Assembly (NCBI GenBank): GCA_947624725.1
Contig: CANQLP010000007.1
Coordinates: 1 to 37,178, forward strand
Origin: an uncultured Clostridia bacterium
GTDB lineage: Bacteria > Bacillota_A > Clostridia > TANB77 > CAG-508
Direction: 5' to 3'
DNA: 37,178 bases
The notes under the pieces were generated by a model that was not told where the DNA came from, ran no database searches, and worked only from the letters and a program-made list of their open reading frames with translations. Positions 21,458 to 29,371 of the stretch are shown here, one piece after another (the stretch's first letter is position 1; the number at the start of each line of letters is the position of its first letter). Position numbers and translations under genes: made by a program.

Positions 21458-21592
21458 AATAAATATTTATTAACCTAATTATACTATAAATTAGGCTAAT
21501 AATCAATAGTTTATGAAAAAAATATATTTATATTCATATGTTCGAAATAACTTAAAACTAAATTAAACAGTAAAAAAATAAAGGAGGTAAAA

Positions 21593-21769
21593 ATGTATAA
21601 ACCAAAACCAATAGAAGGTCTAAAAATAAAGTATAATAATAAAGAATTTAATGATGTTACATACTTAAGTTGTTCAAATAATGAATTGCATTTTGAGAAC
21701 TTAGATGGAAAAGGAATAACAACAAATGTTACATGCAAAATAACAGAAGCTAAAATTACAATGCAATAA
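21593..21769 (+). CDS. Lone small protein (58 aa), candidate immunity protein
   Basis: ATG 21593 behind an ideal AAAGGAGGTAAAA. The 58-aa protein is predicted to be beta-rich (IEGLKIKYNNKEFNDVTYLS, then a TTNVTCKITEAKITM strand) with two cysteines. It lies between two terminators, directly downstream of the minor capsid gene with the toxin-like domain, in the place where immunity genes normally lie. No family is recognised. A small structural or scaffold-associated role is the main alternative. Confidence 0.65.
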   Translation: MYKPKPIEGLKIKYNNKEFNDVTYLSCSNNELHFENLDGKGITTNVTCKITEAKITMQ

Positions 21770-21787
21770 TTAAATATTAGTTAAATT

Positions 21788-21818
21788 ATAGAAGTTTGAA
21801 AGGGCTTCTATTTTTTAT
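21788..21818 (+). terminator. Terminator after the 58-aa gene
   Basis: ATAGAAG (21788-21794) pairs with CTTCTAT (21805-21811) across a 10-base loop, followed by a T-run. It isolates the 58-aa gene from the scaffold and capsid genes. Confidence 0.8.
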
Positions 21819-21827
21819 ATAAAAATT

Positions 21828-21892
21828 GCCCTTTCGTGGCTGGGCTTTAAATGGCACGATGCACAGATGACAGAGTGAACTGTCGTTTAAAT
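21828..21892 (+). promoter_or_regulatory. GC-rich structured leader before the scaffold gene
   Basis: Short pairings GCCC/GGGC (21828-21831, 21842-21845), TTTAAA/TTTAAA (21846-21851, 21886-21891) and GACAG/CTGTC (21869-21873, 21880-21884) give a compact fold just after a terminator and 26 bases before the scaffold start. TTCGTGGCTG (21833-21842) is perfectly complementary to the 5' arm of the capsid frameshift hairpin. Confidence 0.45.
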
Positions 21893-21917
21893 TAAATCAG
21901 TGTAAGAAAGGAAAAAG

Positions 21918-22514
21918 ATGGAATTTTTAAAAGAAATTCTAGGAGAAGAACTATATTCTCAAGTTAATGAAAAAGTAAATTCTTATAATTCTGACGAGAA
22001 AAATAAGGATAATCAAGTTAAAATTGGGAATTTAGGTTCTGGAAACTATGTCGGAAAAGAAAAGTTCGACGCAAAAGAGACAGAAATTACAGGACTAAAA
22101 GAACAATTAAAAAATGCTAATGCTGAGATTCAATCTTATAAAGATATGGATATTGATAGCATTAAAAAAAGTGTAAGTGATTGGGAAACAAAATATAATA
22201 AAGATACCCAAGAATTACAAGATAAATTAGTAAAGAAAGATTATGAGTACAAAGTAAAAGAAAAGGTCTCAGGACTTAAATTTACTAGTGAAAGTGCTAA
22301 AAAATCTTTTATGGCTGATTTAATGGAAAAGAATCTAAAACTAGAAAATGATACAATTTTAGGTTTTGATGATTTTGTTAAAAATTATAAAGAAACAGAC
22401 CCAAATGCTTTTGAAAGCGAACAAAAACCACCTCAATTTAGTAATGGTAGTAACTCTGGAAAAGTAGATTTGTCAAATACAGATGCTTTAAGAAAAGCAA
22501 TGGGATTAAATTAA
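21918..22514 (+). CDS. Capsid scaffolding protein (GP20-like)
   Basis: A 198-aa protein of the phage minor structural GP20/scaffold type: an N-terminal FLKEILGEELYSQVNEKVN, a long coiled coil (about 50-115), and a C-terminal DALRKAMGLN tail that would contact the capsid protein. It directs procapsid assembly and leaves before DNA filling. It sits immediately before the major capsid gene. AAAGGAAAAAG gives the ribosome site. Confidence 0.87.
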   Translation: MEFLKEILGEELYSQVNEKVNSYNSDEKNKDNQVKIGNLGSGNYVGKEKFDAKETEITGLKEQLKNANAEIQSYKDMDIDSIKKSVSDWETKYNKDTQELQDKLVKKDYEYKVKEKVSGLKFTSESAKKSFMADLMEKNLKLENDTILGFDDFVKNYKETDPNAFESEQKPPQFSNGSNSGKVDLSNTDALRKAMGLN

Positions 22515-22530
22515 GAAAGGAAGAATTAAA

Positions 22531-23391
22531 ATGAATAATATTGAATTAGCAACAAAATATTTACCTCTATTAGATGAGGTTTACAAAGCAGAAGCAAAAA
22601 CATCTATATTAGATGGAGATGAAACTACAGTACAAAAAACTGGAGTAGGAGAATTAAAAGTAGCAAAATTAGATATGGATGCTTTAGGAGATTTTGATAG
22701 AAAATCAGGATATACTAAAGGTTCAACTAAGTTTGTATGGGAAACAATCAAATATGACAAAGAGCGTTCTCAAGATTTAAGAATTGATAGATTAGATAAT
22801 CAAGAAGCATTAGGTATGCCTTTTGCAAAATTATCTAGTGAATTTGTAAGAACAAAAGTTGTACCAGAAACTGATGCAGCTAGAATTGCAAAAATTGCAG
22901 GAACTGTCGGAATTTCAAGTGTAGAAGAAACATTATCTGATGGTGCTAGTGTCATAGAAGCATTAAGAAAATGTTCAAATAAAATGGACGAAGACGAAGT
23001 ACCAACTGCAAATAGAATCTTATTTATTACACCAACATTAAAAGGAAGTGTTGATGATTTAGATACAATTAAATCAAAGAAAGTTCTAGAAAAATTCTCT
23101 CAAATAATTGAAGTACCACAAAATAGAATGTATACAAAAGTAGAACTAAAAGACGGTAAAAGTGAATACGGATACAAGAAAGCAGAAGATGGAAAAGAAA
23201 TCAACTTTTTATGTGTTGAAAAATCAGCAGCAGTTACTGCTATGGAACAATATGTAAAATACTTTACACCAGATGAAGATCAAGTTGCCGATGATAATGT
23301 GTTTAAATATAGAAACAACAATTTATATGGACATGTTTATGAAAATAAATTAGCAGGTATATATTGTTCTTATGAACCAGATACACCCTAG
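22531..23391 (+). CDS. Major capsid protein
   Basis: A 286-aa HK97-fold-type coat protein judged by position after the scaffold and by its sequence: an N-terminal NNIELATKYLPLLDEVYKAE arm, GELKVAKLDMDALGDFDRK, and a long central helix region (SVIEALRKCSNKMDEDE), ending in EPDTP and a TAG stop. The last codons are ACA-CCC-TAG, a +1 slippery context with a stable hairpin five bases later. A minor fraction of ribosomes probably continues in the +1 frame to give a 409-aa form with an Ig-like C-terminal domain. Confidence 0.92.
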   Translation: MNNIELATKYLPLLDEVYKAEAKTSILDGDETTVQKTGVGELKVAKLDMDALGDFDRKSGYTKGSTKFVWETIKYDKERSQDLRIDRLDNQEALGMPFAKLSSEFVRTKVVPETDAARIAKIAGTVGISSVEETLSDGASVIEALRKCSNKMDEDEVPTANRILFITPTLKGSVDDLDTIKSKKVLEKFSQIIEVPQNRMYTKVELKDGKSEYGYKKAEDGKEINFLCVEKSAAVTAMEQYVKYFTPDEDQVADDNVFKYRNNNLYGHVYENKLAGIYCSYEPDTP

Positions 23392-23761
23392 TCCAGCCAC
23401 GAAGAAAATAACCGTGGCTGTGCCAGAAGGTCAAGTTTTAGGAGTAGATGTAAATACAATTCAAGAGATTGAATTGAATGATACTAAGGTAACAGGAACA
23501 TCTAAGTATGTTCAAAGTTTCCCACAATTCGATAAAGAAGCTAAAGGCAACTTCCTAGCATTAAAATGTGAAGAAGCTACAAAAGGCGATAGTATTGAAT
23601 GGGAATTATCAGAAGCTCAAATAAAAGGTTCTGGTACATTAGATGAAGATGGTATTTTAGTAGTACAACTAGCTTCTAATACTCAAACCGTAACCTTTAA
23701 GAACGGAGAAACAAGTAAAAAGCTAGATTTAACAGGATTAACTTTAAGTCCAACAGAATAA
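23372..23761 (+). CDS. Ig-like C-terminal extension of the capsid protein (+1 frame)
   Basis: The frame contains an ATG at 23372, but there is no Shine-Dalgarno sequence before it, and the first six codons lie inside the capsid gene. It is best read as the +1-frame continuation entered at 23390, adding 123 residues to the capsid protein. The added sequence is beta-rich (KKITVAVPEGQVLGVDVNTI, GDSIEWELSEAQIKGSGTL, TVTFKNGETSKKLDLTGLTL) and looks like a bacterial Ig-like (Big) domain plus linker. Such domains on capsids are surface decorations that may bind host or gut carbohydrates. An independently translated head-decoration protein is the alternative. Confidence 0.75.
   Translation: MNQIHPSPATKKITVAVPEGQVLGVDVNTIQEIELNDTKVTGTSKYVQSFPQFDKEAKGNFLALKCEEATKGDSIEWELSEAQIKGSGTLDEDGILVVQLASNTQTVTFKNGETSKKLDLTGLTLSPTE
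23386..23420 (+). promoter_or_regulatory. Putative programmed +1 frameshift site with stimulatory hairpin
   Basis: CCC-TAG at 23386-23391 allows the P-site proline tRNA to move from CCC to CCT, so the next codon becomes AGT (23390). CAGCCACG (23394-23401) pairs perfectly with CGTGGCTG (23413-23420) across an 11-base loop; such a GC-rich stem is exceptional in this AT-rich genome. CCC is also a rare proline codon here. Listeria phage PSA is an established precedent for +1 frameshifting at proline codons in capsid and tail genes. Confidence 0.75.
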
Positions 23762-23778
23762 TAGAAAGGAGAATAAAG

Positions 23779-23961
23779 ATGGCAAGTACATTTATTGGAA
23801 TGGGAGTAACTAAAAAGGCTCAAAATGTTGAAGAATTAAAAAAAGAAAATGATAAGTTAGCAAAAGCTAATGAAAAAGTAGAAAAAGAAAATGCAACTTT
23901 AAGAAATAAGTTAGAAAAAGCTAATGAAGAATTATCTAAATTAAAAGCTGGAAAAAAATAA
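23779..23961 (+). CDS. Small coiled-coil head protein (60 aa)
   Basis: AAAGGAGAATAAAG precedes the ATG. A short Gly/Thr N-terminus (STFIGMGVTKKAQ) is followed by an uninterrupted coiled coil (residues 16-56, with heptads LKKENDKLAKANEKVEKEN). Between the capsid extension and the connector gene. It may be a capsid-associated peptide; role unknown. Confidence 0.68.
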   Translation: MASTFIGMGVTKKAQNVEELKKENDKLAKANEKVEKENATLRNKLEKANEELSKLKAGKK

Positions 23962-23979
23962 ATAAAAGGAGTGAAGGGC

Positions 23980-24384
23980 ATGAAGATATATACCGATTAT
24001 GATTTTTATACTAATACATATAAGGGCGACATGCCCAAAGAAAAATTTGATAAATTAGTAATAGGAGCAAGTTACGAAGTACAAAAAAATATCTTTAATA
24101 GAGATATAACAGGATATGAAGATGAAGTGCAATTAGCAACTTGCTCTGTTGCTGATATATTGTTAAAGATTAATCAAATAGAAGAAAAAAAATCTAAATT
24201 GATAAGTAGTGCAAGTAATGACAAAATAATTGCTAGTGAAAGTGTAGGCGATTATTCAAGAACATTTGCAAACTCAAATGATATAAAAGATTTAGATACA
24301 CAAATTTCTAACCAAAAAGAAAATATTAAAGAAGAATTAAAGAAATATTTGTTAGATACAGGTTTGCTGTTTAGGGGTGTTTAA
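23980..24384 (+). CDS. Head-tail connector protein (putative)
   Basis: ATG 23980 is preferred to GTG 23971, which overlaps the AAAGGAG site. The 134-aa protein is helical (EKFDKLVIGASYEVQKNIFN, LATCSVADILLKINQIEEKK) with a conserved-looking SESVGDYSRTF segment. These are the hallmarks of adaptor proteins (gp6/gp15-type) that extend the portal. Position directly after the capsid block agrees. Confidence 0.75.
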   Translation: MKIYTDYDFYTNTYKGDMPKEKFDKLVIGASYEVQKNIFNRDITGYEDEVQLATCSVADILLKINQIEEKKSKLISSASNDKIIASESVGDYSRTFANSNDIKDLDTQISNQKENIKEELKKYLLDTGLLFRGV

Positions 24385-24385
24385 T

Positions 24386-24769
24386 ATGTTTGATAAAGAT
24401 ATAACTGTAATAAATAAGTATATAGACAATGAAACAAAGAAAGCAAACTATAAAGTAAGTTATGTAAAAGGATTTTGGAGTTACAATAATGGAATATCAA
24501 TAGATGGAACACAATTGACGAAAGCTGATGGTCTAAGTGCTAGAATATTAATGAGTGAAGAAAATTATCAGAAGCCAGAAGATTTTATAAAAAGTCCGAA
24601 TGGGTGGACATTGCAGAACGATGATTATCTAGTAAAAGGGAAAATAGAAGATTTTACTACAATAACTGATTTACTAGAAAATTATAAAGATGTGATAAAA
24701 ATAACCAACATAGCAACAAAAGATTATGGTTCAAAAGACATGTGGCATTGGGCTATAACGGGAGAATAA
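24386..24769 (+). CDS. Head-closure or minor capsid protein, DUF6751-like
   Basis: ATG 24386 follows AGGGGTGTTTAAT; an in-frame GTG 9 bases upstream overlaps that site. The 127-aa protein is beta-rich (DITVINKYID, VKGFWSYNNGISIDGTQLTK, LVKGKIEDFTTI). Sequence pattern and position correspond to the first of three consecutive small minor capsid genes of A118-like phages, here DUF6751-like. Probably a head-completion component. Confidence 0.75.
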   Translation: MFDKDITVINKYIDNETKKANYKVSYVKGFWSYNNGISIDGTQLTKADGLSARILMSEENYQKPEDFIKSPNGWTLQNDDYLVKGKIEDFTTITDLLENYKDVIKITNIATKDYGSKDMWHWAITGE

Positions 24770-24770
24770 T

Positions 24771-25220
24771 ATGAAAATTGGAACTATAATTGCTTTTAGT
24801 GGTATTCAGAAGCAACAAATAATAGATAAATATGGTCTTGAAGGTGGAAGGACACAGAAAGTTATTGATAGTGCTTTTATGGGATATATGGATAAGTATA
24901 TGCCTATGGATAGTAATCAAATGATAACTAGTATGTATAATTCTACTAAAGTTGGTAGTGGAGAAATTAATATTAATACTCCTTATGCTCATTATCAACA
25001 TGAAGGAGAATTGTATGTTGATTCTAAATATAAAATAGGTGCATTTCACGACCCAATAAGCGGAAGATATTGGAGTAGACCTAATATTAAGAAAGTTCCA
25101 AGTGGTAAAAAATTAAATTATCATGGTGGTTCTTTAAGAGGAGACCATTTTGTTGAAAGAATGTTGACAGACCATTTTGAAGATATCTTAAATGCAGGAC
25201 AAAAGGAGATAGATAAATAA
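24771..25220 (+). CDS. Minor capsid protein 2-like head-tail joining protein
   Basis: A 149-aa protein matching the Minor_capsid_2 pattern: a helix with KYMPMDSNQMITSMYNS, NINTPYAHYQHEGELYVD (about 70-86), and a C-terminal GGSLRGDHFVERMLTDH. These HK97 gp10-like proteins join head to tail. One base separates it from the previous gene and it shares one base with the next (TAATG). Confidence 0.83.
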   Translation: MKIGTIIAFSGIQKQQIIDKYGLEGGRTQKVIDSAFMGYMDKYMPMDSNQMITSMYNSTKVGSGEININTPYAHYQHEGELYVDSKYKIGAFHDPISGRYWSRPNIKKVPSGKKLNYHGGSLRGDHFVERMLTDHFEDILNAGQKEIDK

Positions 25221-25642
25221 TGGAAGAAAAAGTTATGATAGATGAGGTAAGAGATTACTTTATTAAATGTCCATATTTAAAAGAATATGCAGAATTAAAT
25301 ATAGAATATTTAGTAGACAAAACTAATGTTGGTTCTATTAATGAAAATACTGGTTATAATCCTATATTAAAAAATTTTTTATATGGCTCTGAAAGACAAT
25401 TTTTATTCACTTTTGATAGTAAGCTAAAATGGAATGAAGATATCCAAAATAATATAGATAATTCTAAAATTTTTGAAAATATAAGAAATTGGTTAGAAAA
25501 AAATAATAAAGAAAAAATATTTCCTAATATAAAGGGAATATATGAAATTGGAGCGACGACAAATGGTTATATATTTGCAACAAATGCAAATGAAGCTATA
25601 TATCGTATTCAATGTTATTTAAATTATTTTAAGGAGGGATAA
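25220..25642 (+). CDS. Tail terminator-like minor capsid protein (DUF6838 type)
   Basis: A 140-aa protein with the layout of the third minor capsid/tail terminator gene: YFIKCPYLKEYAELNIEYLV, a central YGSERQFLFTFDSKLKWNED, and the C-terminal ANEAIYRIQCYLNYF. Tail terminators cap the tail tube and dock to the connector. Position immediately before the tail tube gene supports this. Confidence 0.78.
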   Translation: MEEKVMIDEVRDYFIKCPYLKEYAELNIEYLVDKTNVGSINENTGYNPILKNFLYGSERQFLFTFDSKLKWNEDIQNNIDNSKIFENIRNWLEKNNKEKIFPNIKGIYEIGATTNGYIFATNANEAIYRIQCYLNYFKEG

Positions 25643-25644
25643 AA

Positions 25645-26175
25645 ATGGCAGATACAAATTTAAAAGTACCAGATAATATTGAAAAAATAAATAGAGATGA
25701 ATGGGTTGACTTTTTAAATACTACACCAGATAAAGATGAAACATGGGCATTAATTGGAGTTGGTATAACTGATAAATCAACAGATTATAATGCAGAAGTA
25801 TCTGAAGAAAAGTGGATTATAGAAAGAAATGCAAGAAAAGAAATAGATAGTTATGCATTAAGTTCTGGTGTTGAACAAACAGCTTATAAAAATGACCCTG
25901 TATTTGAATTTATTGACAATATTAGATATAGATTAGGAACAAGCAAAAAAGCTCAAACTCAATTATTAGAAATTGATAAATATAGTGTTAAAGATGAAGA
26001 AGTTACACCAAAATATAGAGCAAGACAATGGAATGTTGCTATAGAAATTAGTAGCAATGGAGGAGATACTGCAAAAATTAATTATAATATTCATTTTGTA
26101 GGAGATCCTAAATTTGGAACAGTATCATTTGCAGAAGGCAAGCCAACTTTTGCTGAAGAGCAGGCTTCTGAATAA
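25645..26175 (+). CDS. Major tail tube protein
   Basis: A 176-aa protein in the tail tube position. It has a DEWVDFLNTTPDKDETWALI opening, an internal RLGTSKKAQTQLLEID segment and beta-rich remainder, with an acidic C-terminus (FAEEQASE). GGAGGGATAAAA precedes the start, implying high expression. A strong terminator follows, as expected for controlling abundance relative to the tail chaperones. Confidence 0.85.
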   Translation: MADTNLKVPDNIEKINRDEWVDFLNTTPDKDETWALIGVGITDKSTDYNAEVSEEKWIIERNARKEIDSYALSSGVEQTAYKNDPVFEFIDNIRYRLGTSKKAQTQLLEIDKYSVKDEEVTPKYRARQWNVAIEISSNGGDTAKINYNIHFVGDPKFGTVSFAEGKPTFAEEQASE

Positions 26176-26200
26176 TTATATTAAATAGAAATATATAATA

Positions 26201-26239
26201 AAAGAAGGTTGTTTTTAAGACCTTCTTTTTATTTTTTTG
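26201..26239 (+). terminator. Terminator after the tail tube gene
   Basis: AAAGAAGGT (26201-26209) pairs with ACCTTCTTT (26220-26228) across a 10-base loop, followed by T-runs to 26238. It probably limits read-through from abundant head/tube genes to chaperone and tape-measure genes. Confidence 0.85.
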
Positions 26240-26249
26240 TGGAGGAAAT

Positions 26250-26750
26250 ATGGATTATATAAATCTAAAAGAAAGAAAAGATGTATTACAATTAGGCTTT
26301 AAAGATAAAGATGACAATATAATAAAGGATAAAGAAGGTAAAGAAATATATATAGAATTTGATTTAGGAGATATAGAATTACCTTTAAGATATAATAGAT
26401 GTATAAATCTAATAGAACAAGCTAGAAAAAAATTGAAAACTCAATTTATTATAATTGATAAAAAACAGAATCATCAAGGCAAACAATTATTAAGTTCCAA
26501 TGAAGAAGCAAAAATAAAAGCAGTAAAACAATTTTATACAGACATGGAAAATGCTATGGATTTATTTCTAGGACAAGGAGGAACAAAAAAATTCTTAAAT
26601 GGAAGAAATCCATATTGGGAAATGTGGGATGATATAGATGAAATGATAAAACCTTATTATGATAAAATGAATCTAACAGTTAATGATATGACAAATAGAA
26701 TAAAAGAAAAATATAAAGTTACAGAAAGCGATGTGTTAACTAATGACTAA
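26250..26750 (+). CDS. Tail assembly chaperone (gpG-like)
   Basis: A 166-aa protein in the position of gpG-type chaperones, between tail tube and tape measure. Charged N-terminus (DYINLKERKDVLQLGFKDKD), helical centre (AKIKAVKQFYTDMENAMDLF), and a C-terminal PYWEMWDDIDEMIKPYYDKM. It would bind the tape measure during tail assembly. GTGGAGGAAAT gives the ribosome site. Confidence 0.78.
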   Translation: MDYINLKERKDVLQLGFKDKDDNIIKDKEGKEIYIEFDLGDIELPLRYNRCINLIEQARKKLKTQFIIIDKKQNHQGKQLLSSNEEAKIKAVKQFYTDMENAMDLFLGQGGTKKFLNGRNPYWEMWDDIDEMIKPYYDKMNLTVNDMTNRIKEKYKVTESDVLTND

Positions 26751-27315
26751 TTATCCTATATATGTAAAAACAAAAAATAAAAAATATAAAATAAATACAG
26801 ATTATAGGGTAGCATTAAATTGTGAAAAGGTTTCCAAAAGTAATGTTTCAGAAGAAGAAAGAGCATTAGCTTTGATTTATTTATTATTTGGTGATGAAGG
26901 TTTAAACAATAGTGAAGATTGGAATGAACTGCTAGAATTAGCATTAAAATATCTCAATTGTAATAAACAAGTTAAAGATAATAATTATACAAAAGAAGAA
27001 AATAATATGGATTTTGAACAAGATTGGGGGTATATAAGAACCTCTTTTTTTTATGACTATGATATTGATTTAGAAATTACAAATATGCATTGGTGGAAAT
27101 TTTTTGAACTATTAGAAGGGCTAAGTGAACAATGCATATTAAATAGAGTTAGATTTGTTAGAGATTATGATATTAGTAAAATAAAAGATTCAAAAGAAAA
27201 GGAAAAATGGATAAAACAAAAAGAACAAGTAGCACTAAGAAAAGAAATAAAAGAAAAAACAGAAAGAGAGAAGCAATTAGATGAACTCTTCGAAAAACAA
27301 TTAAAAGGAGAGTAA
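26743..27315 (+). CDS. Gp15-family tail assembly chaperone
   Basis: A 190-aa protein of the bacteriophage Gp15 type, with KYKINTDYRVALNCEKV (14-30), EERALALIYLLFGDE (38-52), YIRTSFFYDYDIDLEI and MHWWKFFELLEGLSE (about 115-130). It overlaps the upstream chaperone by 8 bases in the +1 frame without a strong ribosome site, so re-initiation or coupling is likely. Its C-terminal tail is a highly charged helix. Confidence 0.85.
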   Translation: MTNYPIYVKTKNKKYKINTDYRVALNCEKVSKSNVSEEERALALIYLLFGDEGLNNSEDWNELLELALKYLNCNKQVKDNNYTKEENNMDFEQDWGYIRTSFFYDYDIDLEITNMHWWKFFELLEGLSEQCILNRVRFVRDYDISKIKDSKEKEKWIKQKEQVALRKEIKEKTEREKQLDELFEKQLKGE

Positions 27316-27319
27316 CTAT

Positions 27320-29362
27320 ATGGATGGATATTTAAAAATAAAAACTAAATTAGATAATTCAGGTTTAGATAAAGATACAGCAGAATTAGAGAAAAAAATA
27401 GAAAAACTTAAAATAGAAAATAATTCATTAGGAGATAAAGAAACAGGTTTACAAGAAGAAATTAATAATTATGAGAAATTAAAGCAAGAAGCTAAAGACT
27501 ATAAAAACAAAATAAAAGAATTAAAGACAGAGAAAGAAGCTTTTGCAAAAGCAAATCCTGAAGAAGTTCTTACTTATAATAGTCCAGAATATTCTCAAAT
27601 TTCAATGCAAATTTTAGATTTACAACAAAAATATAAACAAGCCAATGCTGAAATAGATAAACAGTCTCCTAAAATAGATAAAGTATATACAAAACTTCAA
27701 AATATTAAAAGTAAACAAGAAGAAAATAATGAAAAAATAGAAGAATATAAGCAAAAAATAGATAAAATTAATACTGATAAAATAAGAAAAGGATTAGATA
27801 ATGTAGGAAAAGGCATACAAACGCAAATAGGTAAAATAGGAAGAATGACTTTAGCAATAGTAGGTATTAGAACAGCTTGGAATGCAGTAAGAAGTGCAAT
27901 AAACACGGTTCAAAAATATAATCCACAAGTTGCAGCAGATTTTGAATATATGAAATATTGTATTTCTACTTTATTAGTACCCGCTGTCCAATGGCTAACA
28001 AAATTATTATATACAGTTTTAAGTTATGTTAATGCTATAGCAAATGCTTGGTTTGGAATAAATTTATTTGGAAATGCTAGTGTAAAGAACTTTAAGAAAA
28101 TGCAAAAAAGTGCAAATGGAACTGCCAAATCAGCAAAAGAGATACAAAAATCTTTACAAGGATTTGATGAGATGAATGTTCTGCAAGACAATTCTTCTAA
28201 TACAGGAGTATCAACCCCGAGTATGGATTTAAGTAAAATGCAAGCAGAAGTACCAGCTTGGTTACAGTGGATTATTGATAATAAAGATTTAATTTTATCT
28301 ATACTAGCTGGCATAGCTGCAGGAATTTTAGCAATAAAACTTGGTGCAGAAGGCTTCTTAGGATTAGGAATAGGAATAATTGTTGCAGGAATTGTAGAAA
28401 CGATACAAGCAATAGTCAATTTTATAAAAGATCCAAGTTGGGAAAATTTTTCAAAAATATTATCAGGACTAGCTATAGTGCTTGCAGGAGTGGCTGTAGC
28501 TATGTTAGCAGTAAATGCAGCAAATCCTGTTGCATGGATAATGTTAGCAATTGCAGCAATAGTAGCTTTAGTATCAGCAATAATTAAATATTGGGAACAA
28601 ATCAAAGAAGTATTTATGAAAGTCGGACAGTGGATTTATGATAATGTTATTCAGCCGGTTGGAAATTTCTTTAAAGGTTTATGGGATAAAATATGTGAAA
28701 TTTTTTCTAATATTGGAACATGGTTTTCTGATACATTTAACAAAGCAAAAGAAGGTATATTAAATGCATTTAGTACAATAGGACAATTTTTTCAAAATAT
28801 ATGGAATAATATATGTAATATTTTTAGTAATGTAGGACAATTTTTTAAAAATGTATTTAGTAATGCATTTCAAGCAATCAAAAACGTATTTTCTTCAATA
28901 GGTTCTTTTTTTAGTGGTATTTGGTCAAATATAACTGGAATATTTAAAAATATAGGTCAAAAAATAGGAGATGCTGTTAGTGGAGCTTTTAAAGGAGCGG
29001 TAAATGCAGTTCTAAGAACGATAGAAAATGTATTAAATACACCAATAAGAGCAATTAATGGATTAATAGGAGTAATAAATTTAGTTCCTGGAATTAATTT
29101 AGGAAAACTAAATACTTTTAACTTGCCTAGATTAGCTAAAGGTGGAGTTATAGCTCAACCTACAACTGCAATTATAGGAGAATCAGGAAAAGAAGCAGTA
29201 GTCCCACTTGAAAATAATACAGAGTGGTTAGAAAAATTGTCTGATATGATTTCTAGTAAAATTGGAGGAAATAGCAATGTAAATGTATATTTAGATGGTA
29301 GATTGATACAAAGGCATATTGCAAAAAAAGATAACGAATTAGCTTTTGCAACCAATAGATAG
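27320..29362 (+). CDS. Tail tape measure protein
   Basis: A 680-aa protein that sets tail length. Residues about 15-155 are coiled coil; about 160-270 are conserved (GRMTLAIVGIRTAWNAVRSA and FGINLFG). About 310-415 hold hydrophobic Ala/Ile-rich segments (ILSILAGIAAGILAIKLG). About 430-560 contain aromatic Phe/Trp/Asn repeats (SNIGTWF, STIGQFF, SNVGQFF, SSIGSFF), and the C-terminus ends with LAKGGVIAQPTTAIIGESGK and EAVVPLENN. At roughly 3 bases per 1.5 Angstrom of helix a tail of about 100 nm is expected. A typical short tape measure. Confidence 0.92.
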   Translation: MDGYLKIKTKLDNSGLDKDTAELEKKIEKLKIENNSLGDKETGLQEEINNYEKLKQEAKDYKNKIKELKTEKEAFAKANPEEVLTYNSPEYSQISMQILDLQQKYKQANAEIDKQSPKIDKVYTKLQNIKSKQEENNEKIEEYKQKIDKINTDKIRKGLDNVGKGIQTQIGKIGRMTLAIVGIRTAWNAVRSAINTVQKYNPQVAADFEYMKYCISTLLVPAVQWLTKLLYTVLSYVNAIANAWFGINLFGNASVKNFKKMQKSANGTAKSAKEIQKSLQGFDEMNVLQDNSSNTGVSTPSMDLSKMQAEVPAWLQWIIDNKDLILSILAGIAAGILAIKLGAEGFLGLGIGIIVAGIVETIQAIVNFIKDPSWENFSKILSGLAIVLAGVAVAMLAVNAANPVAWIMLAIAAIVALVSAIIKYWEQIKEVFMKVGQWIYDNVIQPVGNFFKGLWDKICEIFSNIGTWFSDTFNKAKEGILNAFSTIGQFFQNIWNNICNIFSNVGQFFKNVFSNAFQAIKNVFSSIGSFFSGIWSNITGIFKNIGQKIGDAVSGAFKGAVNAVLRTIENVLNTPIRAINGLIGVINLVPGINLGKLNTFNLPRLAKGGVIAQPTTAIIGESGKEAVVPLENNTEWLEKLSDMISSKIGGNSNVNVYLDGRLIQRHIAKKDNELAFATNR

Positions 29363-29371
29363 GAGGCAATG

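Noticed and set aside
26700..26760. Tail chaperone translational frameshift
   Set aside because: The two frames overlap by only 8 bases, with no slippery heptamer or hairpin visible; re-initiation is simpler, and the Gp15-type gene is usually separate.
27697..27906. Minus-strand frame in the tape measure gene
   Set aside because: Antisense shadow of the coiled-coil region, without start signals.
28024..28605. Long 193-codon minus-strand frame
   Set aside because: It is antisense to the hydrophobic part of the tape measure gene, has no ribosome site, and its Ala/Ile-rich composition mirrors that gene.
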